From an uncultured Oscillospiraceae bacterium (lineage in GTDB: Bacteria > Bacillota > Clostridia > Oscillospirales > Oscillospiraceae), in the NCBI GenBank assembly GCA_910579595.1, contig CAJTVM010000038.1:1-25532 (forward strand): a stretch of DNA of 25,532 nt. The letters are read 5' to 3'. The notes beneath the pieces are model-generated. The model did not search any database and was not told the DNA's origin. It saw nothing but the letters and a program-made list of their open reading frames with translations. The translations under genes were made by a program, and so were the position numbers. Below are positions 6,620 to 13,781 of this stretch, piece by piece (the first letter of the stretch is position 1; each line of letters opens with the position of its first letter).

Positions 6620-8381
6620 GATCCGCCCCTCCTTCAATGTTGAATGCTTCCATCAGCTTCTCGTGGATGTTCTGGATGCCCTCCGGCTTCTCAATCTTGG
6701 GCGACCGGGGATCCAGCAGCCAGGTTTTCGCGAAGTGGGTCTCGCTGACCTGGAACAGGGGTGGTTCCTCCAAGGTGTCGATCTTGAGGCAGTACGGGTT
6801 GCGGGGGGCAAAGGCATCGCCCACAATCTGGTTGTACAGGGAGGGCGGGGTCCCGGTGATGGAGTACAGCTTGGTGTTCTTCTGCGCCAGCTGGGGCAGG
6901 GAGGACAGCAGCGCCCAGGTGTAGGGGTGCTTGGGATCGTAAAAGACCTCTCTCACCGTGCCCAACTCGATGATCTGTCCGGCGTAAAGCACTGCCACGC
7001 GGTCAGCCACATTGGCCACCACGCCCAGGTCATGGGTGATGAACACAATGGTATACTGGAATTCCTTTTGCAGATCCTTGATCAGCTGCAGGATTTGGGC
7101 CTGAATGGTCACATCCAACGCGGTGGTAGGCTCGTCACAGATCAGGATCTTGGGCTGGCAGGACAGGGCGATGGCAATGACGATGCGCTGCCGCATACCG
7201 CCGGAATACTGGAAGGGGTAGTCGTCAAACCGGGCAGCGGCATTGGGGATACCCACCTTATGCATCAGCTCCAGGGCACGTTGGCGGGCCTCCGCCTCGG
7301 TGCAGTCCTGGTGCTTGAGGATGATGGAGGTGATCTGCTTGCCAATGGTGATGATGGGATTCAGGGAGGTCATGGGGTCCTGGAACACCGTGGCGATGCG
7401 GCGGCCCCGGATCTGGCTCCAGTCCTTGGAGTAGCGCACGTTGGCCAGGTTCAAAATGCATGTGCCGTGGAGCTTCTCCGGCGTCTCATCCAGGTATCGC
7501 ACCCGGAACGTGACGTTGTCAAACACCGCGTTGCGCTGGGCTTCATCGTCCAGATCCACCCCCAGCTCCATAGCCTTTTTCAGCGCCTCCAGCAGCTTAT
7601 TGGTAAACTGGATCCGCTTTTTCAGCCCGTAGCGGCCCACGGACAGATAGATCTCTTTGGCCAGAATCTCGTTGCGCTTCAGCGCTTTCTCCGGGACGGT
7701 CCCCTTGATCTCCTGCTCGTACTGGGCCTTGAGCCGGGCGGATTCCTCATGATAATGCTTCATATATGCCGCGTCCGCCTCAACATTGTGCTTCTTTTCC
7801 CGGGCAACCTGCTCATTGCGTTTGGTCAGGGCTTTGATTTTTGCATCGTACTCCTTGATATCCTTGGCAGCCTGCCTGATCTTGTCCTTCTCCTTGGCCG
7901 GATCATAGGTCTGCTTCAGGTTGAACAGATCAGTCCGCTGGTGCTGAAGCTCCCGAATCTCCGCATCCTGAGCCTCCAATTCGGCGCTGCTCAGGCCGCT
8001 TTTTTCCTTCTTTTCACTCTCCAGCACCAGGATTTTCTGGTAGGTGGCCGCGCCCAGCTCCAGGTGGGAGTACTCGTCCAGCTTGTGCTTGGCCTTGCTC
8101 ATCAGGGAATTGGCCAGGGAGTCGATTTTGACCACCGTATCGGCCAGCTCATCATCGCTGAAAATGATGGATCCGTTGTCAATAAAGCCGTTAGAGTCCA
8201 GCATTCCCGCAAAGGTCTTGGTGAACACCGACTTGCCGGATCCGGATTCGCCCACGATGGCGATGGATTCATTCTCGTAGATGTCCAGGGAGATCCCCCG
8301 GATAGCTGTGAGGATACGGCCGCGGACCCGGAACTTGACCTCAAGATCCTTAATGGACAGCAATACTTTCTTATCTTCCAT
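6597..8381 (-). CDS. oppD: Peptide ABC transporter ATPase (OppD type) with large coiled-coil insertion
   Basis: This is a 594-residue ATPase; OppD/DppD proteins usually have about 320-360. Walker A GESGSGKS lies at 44-51, but the Q-loop VFQDPMTSLNP does not appear until about 332. Between them, about residues 80-318 form a highly charged helical stretch rich in E, K, A and Q (for example SAELEAQDAEIRELQHQR), probably a long antiparallel coiled coil. Signature YSGGMRQRI (392-400), Walker B ILICDEP (412-418) and H-loop ITHD (448-451) are intact, so the ATPase should work. In the C-terminal region the usual four-cysteine cluster is reduced to one cysteine (FAPRNPYCLKIDTLEEPP). The ATG at 8381 has GGAGG eight bases upstream. 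Confidence 0.93.
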   Translation of the reverse strand: MEDKKVLLSIKDLEVKFRVRGRILTAIRGISLDIYENESIAIVGESGSGKSVFTKTFAGMLDSNGFIDNGSIIFSDDELADTVVKIDSLANSLMSKAKHKLDEYSHLELGAATYQKILVLESEKKEKSGLSSAELEAQDAEIRELQHQRTDLFNLKQTYDPAKEKDKIRQAAKDIKEYDAKIKALTKRNEQVAREKKHNVEADAAYMKHYHEESARLKAQYEQEIKGTVPEKALKRNEILAKEIYLSVGRYGLKKRIQFTNKLLEALKKAMELGVDLDDEAQRNAVFDNVTFRVRYLDETPEKLHGTCILNLANVRYSKDWSQIRGRRIATVFQDPMTSLNPIITIGKQITSIILKHQDCTEAEARQRALELMHKVGIPNAAARFDDYPFQYSGGMRQRIVIAIALSCQPKILICDEPTTALDVTIQAQILQLIKDLQKEFQYTIVFITHDLGVVANVADRVAVLYAGQIIELGTVREVFYDPKHPYTWALLSSLPQLAQKNTKLYSITGTPPSLYNQIVGDAFAPRNPYCLKIDTLEEPPLFQVSETHFAKTWLLDPRSPKIEKPEGIQNIHEKLMEAFNIEGGADRESRKSK

Positions 8382-8393
8382 ATCGGCCCCTCC

Positions 8394-9371
8394 TTACATA
8401 TGGGTCCGCGGATCGGACGCGTCGCCCAGATTCTGGCCGACCACATACAGCACCACGGTGATGATGGAAGCGATGGCCACGGGACTCCAGAACTCAATCT
8501 CCCAGCCGGGGGTGACCATGGCGCCTTCCGCCTGGTAGATCAAGCGGCCCAGGGACATATCGCTCATGCCCAGGCCGATATAGGCCAGGAACACCTCGTA
8601 GGAGATGTAGCTGGGCAGCTCAGTGGCCAGCAGGGTCACGATGACGGAGGTCATGAAGGGCAGAATGTTCTTCATGGCGATCTTGATTGTGGAGGTGCCC
8701 AGGCATTTCGAGGCCAGGTTATATTCCCGGTCACGGATGATAACCACCTGGGTTCGGATGAAGTAGGCGATGGCAATCCATCCCACCACCGTCAGGGCGA
8801 ACACCATGGTCCAGAAGGTGGGCGCAAACAGCATGGCCAGAACCGAGATGATCAGGATGGTGGGCACGTTGCCCACGATGTTGTAGATCTCCATCATGAT
8901 CATATCCACTTTCTTGGAGAAGCCCCACACCGCGCCGATGCACACGCCAACAGTCATGTTGATCGCCGCGCAGAGGAACGCCAGGGAGATGGAGATACGC
9001 GAACCGTTCCAGATAGCCTCAAAGGTGGGCTCACCGCTGGCGCCGGTGCCCAGGATCCACTTCAGGTTGGCCCCGAAGTAGTTCATAGCCGCGACGGGAC
9101 CCAGGTGCTTGGAGGCGGGATCCATCAGGTTGGCGTACGGATCGTAGTGGGTCACGGCCGGATAGATATAGGCGAACAAGATGACAAACAGCAGCAGGGA
9201 AAGGATGACGATGTTAACCTTGTTCCGGAAAAACACGCGGAACACGCTTTTCCAGTAAGAATACCGGGGCGCCGTGATCTTCTCTGACTCCAGTTCACTG
9301 TGATCCACGGGAGCAAACAGCTCCGCATCGCTCAAATTATATTTCTTATTGAAATCTTCCACCGTGCTCAC
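8394..9371 (-). CDS. oppC: Peptide ABC transporter permease (OppC type)
   Basis: This 325-residue inner permease is close to normal family length. A cytoplasmic N-terminus of about 45 residues precedes the first span (about 51-70, VNIVILSLLLFVILFAYIY). An extracytoplasmic loop and five further spans follow. The EAA cytoplasmic loop that contacts the ATPases is at about 217-240 (EYNLASKCLGTSTIKIAMKN). The GTG start at 9371 overlaps the oppB stop in a GTGA arrangement, indicating translational coupling. Of the four transporter subunits, this is the only one without an obvious extra domain. It pairs with OppB to form the channel. Confidence 0.95.
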   Translation of the reverse strand: MSTVEDFNKKYNLSDAELFAPVDHSELESEKITAPRYSYWKSVFRVFFRNKVNIVILSLLLFVILFAYIYPAVTHYDPYANLMDPASKHLGPVAAMNYFGANLKWILGTGASGEPTFEAIWNGSRISISLAFLCAAINMTVGVCIGAVWGFSKKVDMIMMEIYNIVGNVPTILIISVLAMLFAPTFWTMVFALTVVGWIAIAYFIRTQVVIIRDREYNLASKCLGTSTIKIAMKNILPFMTSVIVTLLATELPSYISYEVFLAYIGLGMSDMSLGRLIYQAEGAMVTPGWEIEFWSPVAIASIITVVLYVVGQNLGDASDPRTHM

Positions 9372-10948
9372 CTCGCTTTATCTGTGAAGGAAATCCGCGG
9401 ATCCACCATGGCCATCAGTACGTCGCCCAGGATGATGGCAACAACGGACAGCACCGCGTAGAAGAACGTCACGCCCACAATGACGGCGTTGTCATAGCGG
9501 TTGATTGCGGTGGTCAACAGGTTGCCGGCGCCGGGAACCACGTACACACGCTCGGTGATGATGGCACCCGTCATGGCGAAAATAATGCTCGCGGGGACGC
9601 CATGGACCAGGGGGATCATGGCGTTCTTCCAGATATGTTTGGTAAAAATCTCCGTCTCGGACAGGCCCCCGGACCGGGCGAACTTCACGTAATCGGAGTT
9701 CATCTGGTCGATCATATACCGGCGCATCCACTTCATCAGGTTGGCTATGCTGGGCAGGGCCAGGGAAACGATGGGCAGAATATACATCAGCTTGCTCCCG
9801 GACTCAACGTCGAACAGCGTCGGCAGCTTGAAGATCGCACCGCCCATCGCCTTAAACAAGAAAATATACGCAAGACTGGGCACCGCGATGATGAACATAA
9901 TATAGATGGTGCCGATCTTGTCCAACAGGCCCTCCTTGTACCGGCTCATCAGCAAGCCGATGGGCAGGCCCAAGATATAGGCCAGAATTGTCGAAATAAT
10001 ACCGATGACAAAGGAATAGCCCAGGCGGGACATACCCACCTTGACGATCTTCACGTTGGTGTAATCATCGGTGAACCACTCCGCGTTGGAGGCGATAGAG
10101 TCTCTGGAGCCCTCCACATAGGTGGCGGTGTGCAGATCGTCCGCCCGTTCCAGCGTTACCCCGGTGGGGTAGGTGACGGTGGACAGCACATAGGAACCCT
10201 GGGTCTCCGTCATGGTGTCGAACACGTCCACACCCTGGTTGACGGTGAAGGACTCACCCAGTTGGATGTTCAGGAAATTCTGGTGGAGGTAGGGGAACTG
10301 GCCGTCAAAGTACAGCAGGTACTTATGCAGGGTGCCGTTCCCTATGATAGCCGGGGCGAATTTCTCCCCCCCATATACTGGGTCGTGCAGGGTGAAGGTC
10401 AGCCCCCGCTCCCCGATGTCAGTTTCCTCTGGCACATAGTGGATGTTGTCAAACCGGAACATCTGCATAAAATACTTAAGGGCCCGCTGGGCTAGCGGGA
10501 CGTCCTTGACGGCAAACAGGGCGGGATTGCCGCCGCTCTTGATCTGGCCATTTTTTTTGGTGTCCGCGTCCAGGCGGATCACCTCATAGCCCTGGGACTC
10601 ATAATACTCCCGGAATTTGGCCGTGTACTCCACCGTCAGCTCGGAATCCTTTTCCGCCGTACGGCCCAGAGCCGCCGCCCCCTTCTGGGCTTCCGCGTCA
10701 ATCTCCCCCGCCTTGACCAGATCCCGCAGATAGTCCGCATAGGGGATGTAATCTACATAGCCATAGGCCTCCCAGCGGGCATACTCATAGGTGGTGCGGG
10801 TGTTGCTGGCCGTGTGGTTATAGGCGGGGTCGCCGGAGAAGATCTTATTCCGGTCCAGCAGGGAGTAGATCAGCACCATCACAATCAGCACCACGATAAT
10901 CGCGGAAACCGCGCCATGCAAAAGCCGTTTTAATACATATTTTCCCAT
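9368..10948 (-). CDS. oppB: Peptide ABC transporter permease (OppB type) with large extracytoplasmic insertion
   Basis: The protein has 526 residues, against about 305-340 for typical OppB. The first span is at about 10-31. The next does not begin until about 311 (YSFVIGIISTILAYILGLPI), leaving about 275 residues outside the cell. The normal short OppB segment survives within this loop (FLNIQLGESFTVNQGVDVFD, about 225-244), flanked by extra sequence at about 40-215 and 245-305. The rest is a standard permease: EAA loop DYVKFARSGGLSETEIFTKH (419-438) and five C-terminal spans. The enlarged loop faces the binding protein and may form part of its docking platform. The gene follows oppA after a strong hairpin. 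Confidence 0.94.
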   Translation of the reverse strand: MGKYVLKRLLHGAVSAIIVVLIVMVLIYSLLDRNKIFSGDPAYNHTASNTRTTYEYARWEAYGYVDYIPYADYLRDLVKAGEIDAEAQKGAAALGRTAEKDSELTVEYTAKFREYYESQGYEVIRLDADTKKNGQIKSGGNPALFAVKDVPLAQRALKYFMQMFRFDNIHYVPEETDIGERGLTFTLHDPVYGGEKFAPAIIGNGTLHKYLLYFDGQFPYLHQNFLNIQLGESFTVNQGVDVFDTMTETQGSYVLSTVTYPTGVTLERADDLHTATYVEGSRDSIASNAEWFTDDYTNVKIVKVGMSRLGYSFVIGIISTILAYILGLPIGLLMSRYKEGLLDKIGTIYIMFIIAVPSLAYIFLFKAMGGAIFKLPTLFDVESGSKLMYILPIVSLALPSIANLMKWMRRYMIDQMNSDYVKFARSGGLSETEIFTKHIWKNAMIPLVHGVPASIIFAMTGAIITERVYVVPGAGNLLTTAINRYDNAVIVGVTFFYAVLSVVAIILGDVLMAMVDPRISFTDKAR

Positions 10949-10979
10949 AGTCTACGCCTCGCTCTGCCTGTCGTTATAG

Positions 10980-11012
10980 CGTGAGGGGGTGGGAAACCCC
11001 CACCCCCTCACG
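10980..11012 (-). terminator. Strong oppA-oppB intergenic hairpin
   Basis: This is a perfect 14-bp stem, CGTGAGGGGGTGGG/CCCACCCCCTCACG, with a five-base loop. No T-run follows on the minus strand, so it is probably not a full terminator. Such hairpins between a binding-protein gene and its transporter genes usually protect the upstream mRNA or dampen readthrough, so that the binding protein is made in excess. Confidence 0.7.
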
Positions 11013-11047
11013 TTGATCATGTTAATTTGCGCGCAATCAGGTGCGGA

Positions 11048-13276
11048 TCAATAGAGACCGAAGTTTTTGCACATATAGCCGCCGGCCTGGACGGTATCCA
11101 GATAGGACTGGGCATCGCCGTAGTCGGGGCCCCAGCCGGAGGCGATGGCAAAGTCGAAGTTGGCGTCCCGACCGTCGTTGATGCGGTAGGTGGCGTGCTC
11201 GTTGTCGGTGTCCTTGTTATAGTCCACCAGGTCGATGATCACCTTGCCCTCCAGCGCCTCCTCGAGGGACTGCTTCACCGCGTTGGCCGCGTTCTTATAG
11301 GCGTTGTCGTAGGTTTGGACCGGGTAGTCGATGTGGATGGGGTTCTCGGCGGAGACCTCCACGCCGATCTGGGCCAGCTCGGCAATGGCCAGCTCCAGCT
11401 CGGCCTTGGCCTTAGCCTCGTTATGCCAACCGTCGAAGCCGTCGCCGGAGCCCGCGCCGCCGTCGCCATTGGGATCCCAAACCTTGATGGGTACGCCATC
11501 GGCGTCCAGCTGGGCCTGCATGATCTCGCCATAAGAGGTGTTGGCGGGGAAGGTCTTGGCAGTGCCGTTGATCTCAACGGTCACATCGCTGGCCAGGTAC
11601 ATGAAGGTACCGGGGGTGTAGGAGTTGCGGAGGCTGGTCAGCTTCAGCTCATCGCCCACCAACTGGGCGTTGTAGGCGCCACGGTCCACGCCGAAGCAGA
11701 TGGCCAGACGGAAGTGCTGGTTGGCCATGGCATCCCGGGTGCGGGCGATCTCCGCATCGTTGCCACGCTTGGTGGAGATGCCCACGCTGTTGTCGTCAAA
11801 GTTGTTCCAGGTGTTGCGGTAGACGTTGTTCCAGCCGGGGAAGGTGGTGCCGGTGCAGCGGCTCACATAGCCGTACAGCTCCAGGTAGGTCTTGTCCTGG
11901 CCCTCGGGCTTTTCGGTCTTGGCCATCTCCAGGGCCTCGGCGCGGAAGCCGGTGCCGGCGATGGTGCCCGCCTTGGCCTCGTTATAAGAGCGCAGAGCAT
12001 CGGTGCCGTCATTGTAAGTGTAGACCAGGTTCTTAATGGTCACCGCATCGGCGTTCCAGTAGGTGGGGTTGGCCTCATAGCGGACGTTGTTCTGGGCGGT
12101 GTAGCTGGTGATCAGGTAGGGGCCGCAGTAGGCGATGTTGGCAGGGGTCTTGCCGTAATTGCCGGCGGTGTACTCCTCGCCCTCGGCGCCGAAGGTGCCG
12201 CCCTGGGAGCGGTAGAAGTCACGGTTCAGGGGGGCGAAGATGCTGTAGCCCAGCATGGTGGGGAAGGCGGGGAAGGGGGCTTCCAGGGTGTACTCCAGGG
12301 TGTAGTCGTCAATGGCCTTCACGCCCACGTCCTCGAAGGCGGCCTCGCCCTTCAGGTAGGCGTCAAAATTCTTCAGGCCGCAGCCGTCGCTGACGGTGCA
12401 CAGGTAGCCCAGCTCTGCAGTGTTGTCCAGCAGATGCTCCATGGAGGCAACCCAGTCATCGGCGGTGACTTCGCCAATCTCGGTGCCCTGCTGATCCACC
12501 CACTTCACGCCCTCGCGGATGTGGAAGGTGTAGGTCAGGCCGTCCGCGGACACGTCATAGCTGGTGGCCAGGCAGGGCTGCTGGATGCCCTTGGCGTCGT
12601 ACTCCAGCAGGTTGTCATAGGTACCGGCAATGAACATGGCGTCGGAGGTGTAGGAAGTGCCGATGGCATCCCAGATGTTCACGATATAGCTGGTAGACAG
12701 GGTATAGGTATCGGTCAGGGTGTAGTTGTGCTCGGCCAGATAAGCCTTGGCGGCCTCATAGTAGGCGGGGGCGTCCTCAGCCTCGGCCCACAGGGCTTTC
12801 AGGGCGTTGTTGTCATCCACCGTGATCAGCTCGTTGCAGACCAGGGCGGGGTAGTAGCGGTACTCGTCCATGCCCCACAGCACCTGGCAGGTGGTACGGG
12901 GCACCACGCGGCTCATGGCGTAGTTGCCGCCGTTGGCCATGACGGGAATGAACACGCCGGACTCCAGCAGCTTGGCCTCGGCAATGGCCATCAGGGCCAT
13001 ACGCTCATCGCCGCTGGCCTGCTTGGCAGTAGCGTAGTACTCGCCAAACTCGCCCAGCACGAAGTCGTAAATCGTGTCGGACGCTTCCTCGTAGTCCATG
13101 GCGCTGATGGCTTCCCAATCGAGGCCAACGTACTCGTCCTCGCCGGGCTCGCCGCTCTCCACAGGATCCGCGCTGTTGTCGCTGGGCGGATTGCTGGTCT
13201 CAGCATTCCCGCCGCCGCAGGCGGCCAGGCTGAAGATCATGGCAAGCGCCAGCATCAAGCTAAGAAACTTCTTCAT
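11048..13276 (-). CDS. oppA: Peptide-binding lipoprotein (SBP family 5), apparently circularly permuted
   Basis: This is a 742-residue extracellular lipoprotein. The signal peptide ends in the lipobox SLAAC with lipidated C20, followed by a low-complexity acidic linker (21-50). Residues about 60-150 (FGEYYATAKQASGDERMALM, then AIAEAKLLESGVFIPVMANG) look like the segment that normally lies at the C-terminus of family 5 binding proteins. The usual N-terminal lobe start appears only at about 205 (TSYTSDAMFIAGTYDNLLEY, then DVSADGLTYTFHIREGVKW). The chain stops soon after GWGPDYGDAQSYLDT (714-728), where ordinary relatives continue for about 80 residues. The order thus appears permuted. The ATG follows AGGAGG. 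It heads the operon and should deliver oligopeptides to OppBC; the real substrate is unknown. Confidence 0.9.
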   Translation of the reverse strand: MKKFLSLMLALAMIFSLAACGGGNAETSNPPSDNSADPVESGEPGEDEYVGLDWEAISAMDYEEASDTIYDFVLGEFGEYYATAKQASGDERMALMAIAEAKLLESGVFIPVMANGGNYAMSRVVPRTTCQVLWGMDEYRYYPALVCNELITVDDNNALKALWAEAEDAPAYYEAAKAYLAEHNYTLTDTYTLSTSYIVNIWDAIGTSYTSDAMFIAGTYDNLLEYDAKGIQQPCLATSYDVSADGLTYTFHIREGVKWVDQQGTEIGEVTADDWVASMEHLLDNTAELGYLCTVSDGCGLKNFDAYLKGEAAFEDVGVKAIDDYTLEYTLEAPFPAFPTMLGYSIFAPLNRDFYRSQGGTFGAEGEEYTAGNYGKTPANIAYCGPYLITSYTAQNNVRYEANPTYWNADAVTIKNLVYTYNDGTDALRSYNEAKAGTIAGTGFRAEALEMAKTEKPEGQDKTYLELYGYVSRCTGTTFPGWNNVYRNTWNNFDDNSVGISTKRGNDAEIARTRDAMANQHFRLAICFGVDRGAYNAQLVGDELKLTSLRNSYTPGTFMYLASDVTVEINGTAKTFPANTSYGEIMQAQLDADGVPIKVWDPNGDGGAGSGDGFDGWHNEAKAKAELELAIAELAQIGVEVSAENPIHIDYPVQTYDNAYKNAANAVKQSLEEALEGKVIIDLVDYNKDTDNEHATYRINDGRDANFDFAIASGWGPDYGDAQSYLDTVQAGGYMCKNFGLY

Positions 13277-13390
13277 GTTTATCCTCCTAAATTTTGTTAT
13301 ATTTAACCGGGCAAAACGGATTTGCCGCCCATCCTGCTCAGGTTAAATCAAATTGATAGGGATTCGCCTCCGGGCTCCATGGGAAGACCA

Positions 13391-13434
13391 TCGTTCCCCC
13401 GGAAGGGGGAACGAAACGCGGGGGCGCGCCCCCG
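13391..13434 (-). promoter_or_regulatory. Two GC-rich hairpins in the oppA leader
   Basis: A perfect 10-bp stem TCGTTCCCCC/GGGGGAACGA with a GGAA loop occupies 13391-13414. Next to it lies the palindrome CGGGGGCGCGCCCCCG at 13419-13434. They sit between the leader terminator and the oppA start and may act in mRNA stability or attenuation. Confidence 0.6.
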
Positions 13435-13466
13435 TTCGTTCAATGCTATAGTGCGTTAAATTTTCG

Positions 13467-13534
13467 CCCTGCAAAAAAAGCCGGCCCGCGTCTGTGCGCT
13501 TTGGAAAACCGGCTGTCAAATCGGATTTGCAGGG
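13467..13534 (-). promoter_or_regulatory. Leader attenuator (terminator with nested outer stem)
   Basis: On the minus strand, AGCCGG (13514-13509) pairs with CCGGCT (13484-13479), followed by a run of seven T (through 13473). This is a rho-independent terminator about 90-130 nt into the transcript. Around it, CCCTGCAAA (13534-13526) can pair with TTTGCAGGG (13475-13467), a stem that captures part of the T-run. Upstream leader sequence could therefore switch between terminator and alternative folds. I do not recognise a known riboswitch or T-box class in the preceding 70 nt. Confidence 0.65.
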
Positions 13535-13609
13535 ACTGTTCCACCGTATTTCATCCGGCAGATCCCCGCTACTCGACAACACCCGACAGGGCTTTAAAAT
13601 TTATTAAAC

Positions 13610-13638
13610 ATTATATAGTCATTCCCCCCTCCTGTCAA
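13610..13638 (-). promoter_or_regulatory. SigA-type promoter of the peptide transporter operon
   Basis: TTGACA (13638-13633) and TATAAT (13615-13610) are both perfect and separated by exactly 17 bp. Transcription would start near 13602, giving a leader of about 325 nt before oppA. The rest of the 505-bp gap, from 13639 to 13781, shows only the hairpin after the M32 gene. Confidence 0.92.
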
Positions 13639-13734
13639 TACAAAATTGCACCCCGACCGTTTTTTCTTGCAAGCGCGTCCCATTTATTCCCTTTTCGCCA
13701 GTTCCCTTCCACCGGGCAAAGACCTGCTGCGCAG

Positions 13735-13764
13735 AGCGGGGAGCGGCAGCCGCCGCCCCCCGCT
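13735..13764 (-). terminator. GC-rich hairpin after the M32 peptidase gene
   Basis: Nested stems AGCGGGG/CCCCGCT and GCGGC/GCCGC form a strong hairpin 17 bp past the M32 stop codon. There is no T-run, so it is a probable 3'-end hairpin or weak terminator for the operon. Confidence 0.5.
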
Positions 13765-13781
13765 TTGGGCTCATGTTTCCC

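Noticed and set aside
6663..9287. Very long rightward open frame (874 codons) opposite oppC and oppD
   Set aside because: It is antisense to two genes with intact ABC transporter motifs, and its product is low-complexity and rich in G, H, Q, D and V, as expected from the complement of GC-rich codons.
11027..13306. Rightward 759-codon frame opposite oppA
   Set aside because: It is the exact shadow of the binding-protein gene, with repetitive valine/glycine-rich composition and no recognisable domain.
13440..13602. Cobalamin riboswitch or T-box in the oppA leader
   Set aside because: GGTGGAAC near 13540 faintly recalls both, but the cobalamin core elements and the T-box AGGGTGGTACCGCG with specifier loop are not present.
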